This document shows positions 56,016 through 64,000 of a stretch of DNA of 64,000 nt, in pieces. The notes under the pieces are model-generated. The model saw only the letters and a list, made by a program, of their open reading frames with translations. It did no database searches and was not told where the DNA came from. Both the position numbers and the translations under genes were made by a program. How positions within the stretch are numbered: the stretch's first letter is position 1; the number at the start of each line of letters is the position of its first letter. Source of the stretch: Tetraselmis striata (lineage: Eukaryota; Chlorophyta; Chlorodendrophyceae; Chlorodendrales; Chlorodendraceae); NCBI GenBank assembly GCA_006384855.1, contig VCJN01000229.1, forward strand, positions 1-64,000. Direction: 5' to 3'.

Positions 56016-56645
56016 GAGTTATCGCAGATAAAGCAGTGGAAGCTAGGATAAGGAGCGCAACAGTCGCTCCGAAACCAGTGCGACAGTCTCGGGTGCCTCA
56101 CGCAGGTCAAGCAGACAAGGCTGTCGTAAACACAAAGAAGGCAGCAGAGAGAGAAAGAAACAATGGTTACAACGTTGTCACCACCCGCCGCTATTTATGC
56201 GCATGGCTAGCTCACAGCTAGCCACCACCAAGCGGCACGCGCACTGCTAAGCGCGTCACCATGGAGAGTCGTGCCTTGAAGTGTCGAACAGGAGGTCGTC
56301 GCTTAGAGACCTCCGCACATGTAGTTGACACATCAGTTTATACACAAGTATACAACTGATGTTACAGAGGCAGGCACATTATACTTGTGCCCGCTACGGG
56401 TACGCACATGCGTATTATCCGTAACTACTACTGAACAGTGTACCGGTACCAGTAGGACTCGTCTCATGATTCATCATCCACCAGTACTCGTATTGTGGCG
56501 CGTGACACACGCGCGCACACATACGATACAGCAGGTACTCGTACATGAATGATGCTACGATCATACAGTACCCGTACAGAGTATGCCATTATTGTCACAT
56601 AAGTGGTTATGTGGGTATAGTGCAGGGTTAGGTGTAGCCCTAACA

Positions 56646-57402
56646 CGAACAGTCAATTCATCTTTATGGACAGCCAACACTGACCGAACCAACTCATGAA
56701 TCTCCTTCATATCTTGGATACGTTGCTGAGCATCACGGGAGAATGCTATTGTTGGTCTCATACCAAACAATACATCCGGAGGCGTTTCAGGATTGAAACC
56801 ATACATAACCTCAAATGGTTCATGCTCAATGCCAAGTGCTTTGTTGGAATTATACGCAAATTCCATCAATGGTAACGGTCTACCCAGTTTGAACCATCGG
56901 AACAACAAAACGCACGAGCCAACTCAGTGACAATGGCATTAATGCATTCAGTCAAACCATCTGTTTCAGGATGTTGGCCACTAGACATGTTCAATTTAGT
57001 GCCAAGTCTTCTCCACGGAGTTTGCCAGAATGCAGATAAGAATCTTGGATCTCTGCCAGAGACAATCACACGAGGTATTCCATGCAGCCTGAATACTTCC
57101 TTCAGAAATAATTCAGCTGCCTGCTCATCAGTCGCGTTGATGGTGGTTGGAATAAAATGTGCTTGCCGGGACAGATGACAACACACAGCCAACATAGTAT
57201 TATAACCATTACTCTTAGGTAACTCGGTTAAAAAATCGAAACCAACCGTATGCCATGGACGTGGCGGTACTGGTAAAGGTTGTGTTGGTGCATGTGGCTG
57301 CGGACGTGCACGAACACACCGGCACACCGAACATTGTTCACAATAGGTTTTCACGTCATGTCGTATGCGTGTCCACCAAAAACCGTCCAAGGCACGTGCC
57401 AA
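56646..57402 (-). pseudogene. G2 outer integrase core
   Basis: Minus-strand pieces hold the zinc region end (CEQCSVCRCV), VGFDFLTELP, FHLHGIPRV-like core sequence and HPETDGLTE, then LMEFAYNSNKALGIEHEPFE downstream to 56,651, where the G3 target duplication interrupts it. Broken. Confidence 0.8.
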
Positions 57403-57520
57403 GGTGCTTGCATAAGCACGTGACCAACAGAATCATGTAGCTCATACAATATCTTATTGACGATGTCACGATTGGTTGGTATGCAAAGACGTCCATGTCT
57501 CAAAAAATAACCATCATGCT

Positions 57521-58261
57521 CTACCACATGACCGGACAGCTTCCACCCCCCCCCCCCCCCCAGAAGGAGTACAACGCGTCCTCTGCATATGCAGCCTTAA
57601 TAAGGTGGAGATTATTGTCATCAAGGCTAAGTGACAACGCACTTACAGCCGACAATACCGCAGTACACGGGCGATGTTCACTCACGAGTGATTCAGCCGC
57701 GTCCGGCACATCCCCGGTCCAATATAAGCCACCGAAACCAATTGGCTTAAAATCCGGTCTACGCGACAACGGATCGGCTTCATTCCACTTGCCCTTTCGG
57801 TATGCAAGAGATATGTACCCAACAAACGGCTGCAAGTCGCGTACATAGCGCACTTGTCGCCGATTCAACCTTTCTGCCGGTTGCCTAAGCAGATGGCGTA
57901 GGGTGTCATGATCTGAGACAACAAGGAATCGACAGCACCCTTCAAGGTAACAACGCCAGTGCTTAATTGATTCACAGACAGACAAAGCTTCCAAGTCATA
58001 AGCACTGTAGGTATTACCACGCTCAGTTGCATTCAGCTTCCGCGCCCATTAACTAACTGGTTGAGGACCTCCTCCTTGGTCATGCAGGAGAACTGCAGCA
58101 AGCCCTACGTTGGACGCATTTGTCGCTACGGTGAACGTCGCATCCGCCCCCATGGAAGGAATGGAAAGACATGGAGCGGAAATCAGTCGCAGTCGAAGGG
58201 TCTCAAAGGCTTCCTGACACGCCGGTGACCAGTCAACATGAAATGGTTTAGACTTACGCAA
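57521..58261 (-). pseudogene. G2 outer RNase H region
   Basis: WSPACQEAFETLRLRLISAP and FTVATNASNVGLAAVLLHDQ (58,049-58,261) lead into LSVCESIKHWRCYLEGC, VVSDHDTLRHLL and EADPLSRRPDF (57,521-57,994). Broken; a C run at 57,547-57,561 lies at its edge. Confidence 0.83.
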
Positions 58262-58357
58262 TTAGTCAGTCAATGGTGCAGTTAAATCACTGAAATGATG
58301 AATAACCTTAGAGTAGAAATTGCAGAATTGTACAAAACTTCTGACTTCACTCTGAGT

Positions 58358-59272
58358 TTAAGGGACAGGCCAATCCCTAACTGCAGCCACTTTTGCCTCA
58401 GAAACGGACAATTTACCATCAGCGACGGTATACCCCAAATAAGCCATAGATTGCATACCAAAGAAACATTTCTTTAATTGCAACCTCAGATTACATTTAT
58501 TCAGCTTCTCACAAACTAAACGAAGGTGCTTTATGTGGTCATCATAATTATCTGAACATATACATATATCATCCAGATATACCACCACAAAGTCACGCAA
58601 AAATGGTCTCAAGATGTCATTCATCATGCGCTGGAAAGTGGCTGGGGCATTGCACAAACCAAATGGCATTGCAGTCCACTCCCATAGACCATTAGGTGTC
58701 TGAAACGCTGTCTTGTGGATCTCCTCCTCTGCAATGGCAACGTGCCAATAACCTAATGCTAAATCCAGATCGGTATAGCAACGGGCATTGCGGAGAGAAT
58801 CCAACGTTTCATCAACTCGCGGCAAAGGATACATATCCTTCCGAGTGACCTCGTTCAGCCCACGAAAATCGACACACAACCGAAGGGATCCATCTGCCTT
58901 CTTAACAAAAAGAATAGGCGAACCAAGCTCAGATTGACTAGGACGAACAAGTCCAGCGGCAATTGCATCTTTGAGTTGGCGATCCAATTCAGCACGTTCA
59001 GCGGGAGACAAACGATTAAGTCTTATTTGGCGTTTCATCCGGCCAGTTAACTCAATTTTGTGATCCCATGGCCGATGAACAGGCGGCATGTTGACAGGAC
59101 GCAAGATTTCAGGAAACTCGTCATACAACAAATGACGAATAGCATCCTTTTGCTCTGGTGTCATAGCATTGTCTACATGCAGGTCAAGATCATCCTTTAT
59201 AACCGACATTTCAACGACATAGAATTCAGCCAAAGAATTCTGCTTAGACGCACGAGCAGTTTTGCGCATCAA
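58358..59272 (-). pseudogene. G2 outer reverse transcriptase
   Basis: A 304-codon open stretch with the full Ty3/gypsy RT order: HKIELTGRMKRQIRLNRLSP, SPILFVKKADGSLRLCVDFR, DLDLALGYWHVAI, GLWEWTAMPFGLCNAPATF, the catalytic VVYLDDICI, and KKCFFGMQSMAYLGYTV. Parent lineage of the G2 copies; RNase H follows. This stretch itself is open, though the element as a whole is broken. Confidence 0.9.
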
Positions 59273-59736
59273 CTTTTGTCCCTAGTGGAAGTAATCATGC
59301 TACATGCAGAAGTACGACCCATTATTGCAACAGGTACATGGGTTTCATCCATTAAAGTCGTGATACGTTCAGTACCATACTTAATGGTAACTTGCGCTTC
59401 ATCAAGCCAAGTTAGACCCAACACAATGTCAAAGACTTTGAGCTCATGCAGTATATAAAATACTCGATTCTGAAGTACATGTCCTCCAACAGACAGAGAC
59501 ACAACAGTTGTATGGCAACATGAGACACGTTGACCATTAGCCAAACGGACAGATGTTTTAGCTTTCAACTTTTGTATCTGCAAGTTGTTTCTGCGCACAC
59601 AGTCCTCAGATATAAAATACAAAGATGGCGCATTATCAACAAGTGCATCCACAATGGCATTATCGTTAATAGTCACATTAACTTTTAACAATGGCCTGGG
59701 GTCATCCCAACGAGTCAAAGAAGCAATCTGAGGCAA
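59269..59736 (-). pseudogene. G2 outer protease region
   Basis: A 155-codon open stretch with the active-site strand (DALVDNAPSLYFISED), the flap and FDIVLGLTWLDEAQVTIKYG, close to the inner copy. Its end overlaps the RT frame start by four bases, a common pro-pol arrangement. Confidence 0.8.
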
Positions 59737-59757
59737 ACTTTGCCTTTGCTGCTCACT

Positions 59758-60715
59758 CTAAAATGATGGATCAGTCACATTGACAGCATCACATTCATTT
59801 ATAGACTCAGATGCACGTTCACCAATATCAACGCTAGAATCTGCAACTTTTGTAGAGTCCACGTTAAAACTCACATTTGGACTTGTGACAGTTTTAGGTA
59901 CAAAGTCATCAGGAAAAGCACAGTTAGCATCAACTAACCAAATGTTAACCCCATACTTTGGCGGTCTAACATCTTCCTTGACTGTGGCATTTTTATCAGA
60001 CCACCTAGTGAGCAAAGGTGTCTTTGCCGGGTATTGCTGCAATACTTTCCAATGCTTTGTCAAAGCACTGAATCTATCAAATGCAGGCAATACAAACACT
60101 CCTACAGTATGTTATTTAGCTCTATTACGGCATTGCTCAATATGCCTCGCAATAGACTCAGTCATATGCCATGGAGGGTGAATGAACACACGTTCATTCG
60201 ACAAACCGCGCGACATTAATTAATATCGAATCTTGTTCTGAACAGAACGTCAAGTTTCGATGGGTATTCAGACCCTCAGTATCCGCACACCCCTCCAGCG
60301 TAAACTGGAACATATCATGTGAGGGATCGAAGACTCTATCGACCAGTCGCCACTCGGCACTTACTGTAGTCTTTTTAGGCATACGACGCCTTAGAGCCTT
60401 AACGCGACGATGAGTCGAAAATTTCCGAGCACCCGTTACATGGGCTACTGGCAAAGTCGTACAGGACTCGTGTACACTATTCGAGTTCTCAGCAGTAGGC
60501 GACTCAACATAGTCGTTACTACAGTCAGATATTACGACATCGTCACTCAAATATGTAATCGTCACAGGTATATCGCCATTCAGACGTGCATTAGACAATA
60601 ATGCAGATACCTCAGGTGCCAATGACATATCGGCAGCAGTAACTTCGTAATCATGCGACTCGACAGTTACTGGACAGCATGATGCAAAACCGACATCATT
60701 TACATCCCTATCCAC
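59758..60715 (-). pseudogene. G2 outer Dam-like domain
   Basis: Same domain as in the inner copy: AEWRLVDRVFDPSHDMFQF with CADTEGLNTHRN (60,194-60,715) and FVLPAFDRFSALTKHW with RPPKYGVNIWLVDANCAF (59,758-60,099). The HPPW motif region falls at about 60,163-60,190. Presence in two G2 copies of different age shows it is a family feature, not a one-off capture. Broken here. Confidence 0.7.
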
Positions 60716-60748
60716 TGAGTTGTCATCAGTAGAATACGGGCTTCCCTA

Positions 60749-61690
60749 TTTCATCTTAGGGCAGTCTTTCAGAAGGTGAGCCTCACCACATTTAAAGCAT
60801 GTTTTGGCAGCCATGTCCTTAGCATTCTTCTCTGGCTCATGCAGTTTGACATGGTTAAGATAATATATTATCTTCCTGTCAGGTGCCATAGAAGTTTTAT
60901 CCTTCACCTTCTAGTCGCCAGACTTCAGTCTTTTGGCATTGGTGTTGCGGCGTCCATTAATTGCGCCTGGTGAAGCATCATCTCCATGATTACGCTTATT
61001 CATGTTGACGACCTTGGGCCTCTTCTTGGTGTCCTGCCCACCATTGCCATTATCAGCGGGATGTCCATTTGCTATTTGCTTAGCCGCATTACCCAGTGGC
61101 TTGTTACTACCAACCATTGCCGTTGCATATTGTTGCAGCTCATTGAGGGTCAATGCATGTCCTGCACGCTTCTGTCCAGTTACAAACTTCTGAGTCATCT
61201 CCTTAAGTTTAGTATGACTCAGTGCAGATGCAAACTTCATGACTAGGACCTCATCAGGGAAGGTTAGCCTTGTCCTTGCTAGGATGTCATTGAAGGCATG
61301 CACAAACTCTCAATAATCCATTGGAGAGTCATGAGGGCCAGCCGACACCTGTTTAATGCCATCAAACTCAATGCATGCATCATGAACTATATCATGCATC
61401 AATGATGATTCTCTAACTGCCTTGACAAACTCCACAACATTAGTCGGGCGAAGCGAAGACGACTTTAAGTCGAATCCCTGCCACCAACGTTGAAAGTTGC
61501 CACTCAAAGTTTGCACTGCAAATGCAAGTCCGGCAGTAGTCGTCGACCTTAGTCCCACGGTACCAAGCTGCTCCGGCAGTCCAGTAAGCCATGCGTCCAG
61601 ATTAAGAACATCTTCACCATTCTGCTTAGGCTGAGCTTGAGCTGATTTTCGCTGAGACTCAGTCAGTTGAGCATCAGGATTCTCGTACAA
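60749..61690 (-). pseudogene. G2 outer Gag capsid and zinc knuckle
   Basis: Capsid-like sequence (LDAWLTGLPEQLG, TLSGNFQRWWQGFDLKS) at 61,310-61,690 and helical sequence with FASALSHTKLKEMTQKF at 60,911-61,303, then a basic stretch and the CFKCGEAHLLKDC knuckle near 60,760-60,800. Typical Ty3-type retrotransposon Gag; broken. Confidence 0.78.
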
Positions 61691-61823
61691 TGGTACAATG
61701 GTACATGTCAGTCGCTATTGGATCTACGACTAGATAACGATTCACGGCATCCCAAATAGGTTATTCACCAGTATCATGCCTAAATGCAAACTGCTGAGGG
61801 AGCTCTGGGTACGAACGATTGAT

Positions 61824-62475
61824 CTAAAAGCCATTCAGTACATACTTAAAAATGGTCGCCCATGAATCACTCACATCAGTGTGAATCATGAATGGAGGGT
61901 ACCACACAGTAGTCGGAACAGGCTTGCCACGACTGTTCACGGCAATGCTGACCGAGTACGAATCACCAGACTCTGGGTCCAAGGTGATACTCTCAGGAAA
62001 GTTACGCTCGACGCCAATCAGAGCATTATCGTCATCATCATCTAATTCCTCACCAGCAGCAGCTACTCGTGCAACTAAATGCGACATGACTAGAGCGTGC
62101 GACCTTTCTGGCGTGCGCATTTCACTGGCTATCGGCTTGGATGACAGCTTAGATGCATATAAGGAACATTTTAATGCCATCTATGATGAGAACGTCAAAC
62201 AATTATAAGTCGTCCTCAGAGACAAGCAGACCGGTTTCCTCGCGGAGTTTCCGCACAGCCGTGCCGCGCAGAGTAATGTCAGATGCTGTCGACTTTCCGA
62301 CTGGTATGAAAAGAGTCAATCTAGCATGTGGCTCAGTCGTGAAGATCACTTGACGTTCGACAGAGTGACCTTTACCATAAGTGACCACTACGGCAGCACA
62401 AACCTTGGTAGTCGAGAGATCGACTGAACTTACCTCGTTGAACAGTTGCTCTCGGCTTTTGCAAGCACAATTCAT
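61824..62475 (-). pseudogene. G2 outer Nudix-like region
   Basis: 62,203-62,475 repeats the inner copy's N-terminal part (VCAAVVVTYGKGHS, GTAVRKLREETGLLVSEDDL). 61,824-62,180 continues with an acidic linker (GEELDDDDDNALIG) and VPTTVWYPPFMIHTDVSDSW, before the capsid. It starts with MNCACKSREQL close to the primer site. Broken. Confidence 0.6.
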
Positions 62476-62566
62476 CGACTCAGATATGTCGAACTATTCA
62501 GTCGAGGTATCGCAGGTTGAGCAGTGGAAACAAGGATAAGGAGCGCAACAGCAGCTCCGAAACCAG

Positions 62567-63620
62567 TGCGGCAGTCTCACCCCTCACACACGCAAAAGGC
62601 AAGACTGGCGTGAAAACACAGAGGCAATAGAGAAGAAAGAAACAATGGTTACAACGTTGTCACCACCCGCCGCTATTTATGCGTCTGGCTAGCTCGCAGC
62701 TAGCCACCACCAAGCGGCACGCGCACTGCGAAGCGCGTCACCGTGGAGAGTCGTGCCTTAAGTGTCGAACAGGAGGTCGTCGCTTAAAAACCTCCGCACA
62801 AGTACTTGACACATCACTTTATACACAAGTATACAACTGATGTTACATAGGCATGTGCATTATCCAACGAAGCGTCGATTTTTCGGCGGTGAGCTTTATT
62901 GCCATACGGGTACCCCTATAGTGCAGCGGATCGGGCCTATTGGTGCATGACTAAAGCGCTTATCTACTGGCATGTACTACTAAGTACTATAATCCACCCA
63001 CCCACCCGCCCGCCCTCCCAAGGTCTTTAATTACACAGCCGTCCGATTACTATCTCACGGTTGGGAGGCTATGAGTACTGGTACTCGCTACTCGCTGCTG
63101 GTAATGGAAAAAACAAATTGAACTTCAAGGCGCTTGCAATGCGAACGCTCGTTGCTGGTACTGGTTCTCGCTACTCGCTGCTGGTACTGCTGGTACTAGT
63201 ATTGGTACTCGCTACTCGCTGCTGGTAATGGAAAAAAAACTCTGGTACTTCAAAGCGCTGGCAATGCAAACGCTCGCTGCTGGTACTTCTAAGCGCTGGC
63301 AATGCAATTCATGGAACTGTAAGCCAGTGATATAGAGCCCGTTCTTTTAAATTTTTCTGGAAAATCGACGCATCGCTGATTCAACTTTCAGGTACAGAAT
63401 ACATATATGCCCGCTACGGGTACGCACATGCGTATTATCCCGTAACTACTACTAAACAGTGTACCGGTACCAGTAGGACTCATCTCATTATTCATCATCC
63501 ACCAGTACTCGTATTGTGGCGCGTGACACACGCGCGCACACATACGATACAGCAGGTACTCGTACATGAATGATGCTACGATCATACAGTACCCGTACAG
63601 AGTATGCCATTATTGTCACA
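62567..63620 (-). repeat. G2 outer 5' LTR, containing the inverted-repeat element
   Basis: LTR sequence from TGCGGCAGTCTCACCCC to ATTGTCACA, split at about 62,864 by the 520-bp element. Primer site complement gctccgaaacca lies one base to its left. Confidence 0.87.
62865..63385. mobile_element. Short inverted-repeat element, copy 2
   Basis: Reverse complement of the element at 8,626-9,152 over its whole length: ends CAACGAAGCGTCGATTTTTC and cgacgcatcgctgattcaac, the ccacccacccacccgcccgcc run, and the tactcgctactcgctgctgg array. It interrupts a G2 LTR, whose intact form is seen at 51,070. Similarity to copy 1 over two unrelated hosts proves mobility. Confidence 0.85.
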
Positions 63621-63781
63621 CTCTAGCCTCTAGCAAGCCCACGACTGTCAACCGTCCACCGACACCGCGCGACCGCCCGTATTGCGAGAAGTCCCTCTTT
63701 ATGCGGCGATGGTGGGCGGGTCGCGACCGCTACGGCCGCGCCGGCGGCATCTCCGTGGCGACCCCGCAGCAACCGATCTGA

Positions 63782-64000
63782 GCGCCGCCCCAACCATAAA
63801 CTTCACACCGATGGCACAGGCGGCTCGGTCGGACGAGCTAGGAAAAAACTTACACTGTTTAGGCCTTTTGTTACCTGCCTTTCTATCCAAGCGATTTTGG
63901 CCCTAAAGGCGTATGGTGTCAGCAAAACGCGAATTCTTGATAGGGATGGTCAGTCGGCGGGTGGCAGTCGCGAGGGTTGACCTCTTGGCCGCCGTCCCGG
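63782..64000. other. End of window, nothing recognised
   Basis: After the short open piece ending at 63,781, no gene, repeat or motif that I can support is visible; sequence resembles the region left of 48,784 in composition. Confidence 0.4.

Larger units (their letters stand above)
50776..56599 (-). mobile_element. G2 inner copy, very young, incomplete
   Basis: LTRs at 50,776-51,296 and 56,079-56,599, each 521 bp and identical as far as I can read, start TGCGACAGTCTC. TAAG is duplicated at both flanks inside a G3 LTR. Primer site TGGTTTCGGAGC lies at 56,066-56,077, and the polypurine tract complement begins at 51,297. Parts seen: Nudix-like, an Ala-rich minisatellite, zinc knuckle, Dam-like, protease, RNase H, integrase, chromodomain. 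It is broken and incomplete, yet its LTR identity says it inserted recently, presumably using proteins from another copy. Confidence 0.9.
50024..56645 (-). mobile_element. G3: two-LTR remnant of another LTR family, host of the inner G2 copy
   Basis: LTR 1 is 50,024-50,423; LTR 2 is 50,439-50,775 continuing at 56,604-56,645. Both start TGTGAGGTACAG and end CCTAACA. Only 15 bp lie between them (ttgctccgaaaccaa), matching a primer site TTGGTTTCGGAGC on the minus strand. CGAAC is duplicated at 50,019-50,023 and 56,646-56,650. The target, G2 integrase sequence, is seen uninterrupted at 51,885. No coding part remains. Confidence 0.87.
48785..63620 (-). mobile_element. G2 outer copy: Ty3/gypsy chromovirus with Nudix-like and Dam-like domains
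   Basis: LTRs at 48,785-49,416 and 62,567-63,620 both start TGCGGCAGTCTC and end ATTGTCACA on the plus strand; CTCT is duplicated at both flanks. In minus-strand order the parts are: 5' LTR; primer site TGGTTTCGGAGC (62,554-62,565); Nudix-like region (61,824-62,475); Gag capsid (60,911-61,690); zinc knuckle (about 60,750-60,810); Dam-like region (59,758-60,715); protease (59,269-59,736); RT (58,358-59,272); RNase H (57,521-58,261); integrase (56,866-57,402 and on); chromodomain (49,468-50,018); polypurine tract GGGGGGAGAGATG; 3' LTR. It is broken by about ten changes and by nested insertions. The LTRs remain close, so it is fairly young. Confidence 0.9.

Noticed and set aside
1-64000. CRISPR arrays, rRNA genes, bacterial operons
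   Set aside because: No regular short repeats with unique spacers, no rRNA signatures and no operon structure were seen; genes have introns.

Overview
The window looks like eukaryotic nuclear DNA from a flagellated green alga or a similar protist. The grounds are genes with several short exons and GT-AG introns, a complete basal-body/transition-zone B9 gene, a satellite array of about 190 bp, and very dense nested retroelements and DNA transposons. A prasinophyte of the Cymbomonas type is my guess from the style of the repeats; nothing in the sequence names a species. No bacterial operon, CRISPR array or rRNA is seen.

Layout. 1-5,770 is a satellite array. 5,770-7,290 is GC-rich and holds a tandem duplication and a perfect hairpin. 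7,296-31,137 is one old minus-strand Ty3/gypsy chromovirus (called G1) that has been split by several later insertions; its two LTRs and the flanking 5-bp GGTAG repeats bracket the whole nest. Inside it lie a short inverted-repeat element (8,626-9,152), a plus-strand LTR/Gag-type fragment (9,733 to about 13,730), a tandem TRIM-like cluster (16,553-22,696) that itself holds two Helitron2/Helentron-like elements, a LINE and a LINE 3' fragment, a 239-bp insertion with a 15-bp target duplication (23,111-23,349), and a 3.6-kb CACTA-like DNA transposon (25,548-29,176). 31,169-34,392 is a tyrosine-recombinase element with split direct repeats, a Gag-like gene and no visible reverse transcriptase.

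A small host island follows. It has a membrane-anchored catechol O-methyltransferase-like gene (35,353-37,280, +), a secreted LNR (Notch-repeat) protein (37,589-38,323, -) converging on it, a third Helitron-like copy split by a TA-duplicating transposon (38,699-40,996), and a complete 9-exon B9D2-like gene with a long C-terminal extension (41,869-43,913, +). 44-47.3 kb is an odd field of degenerate repeats.

48,785-63,620 is a second nest: an outer chromovirus (G2), into which a two-LTR remnant of another family (G3) inserted, into which a very young second G2 copy inserted. Target duplications CTCT, CGAAC and TAAG prove the order. G2 is the most interesting system here. Besides Gag, protease, RT, RNase H, integrase and chromodomain parts, both copies carry a Nudix-like domain at the 5' end of the coding region and a Dam-like adenine-methyltransferase-fold domain between the zinc knuckle and the protease.
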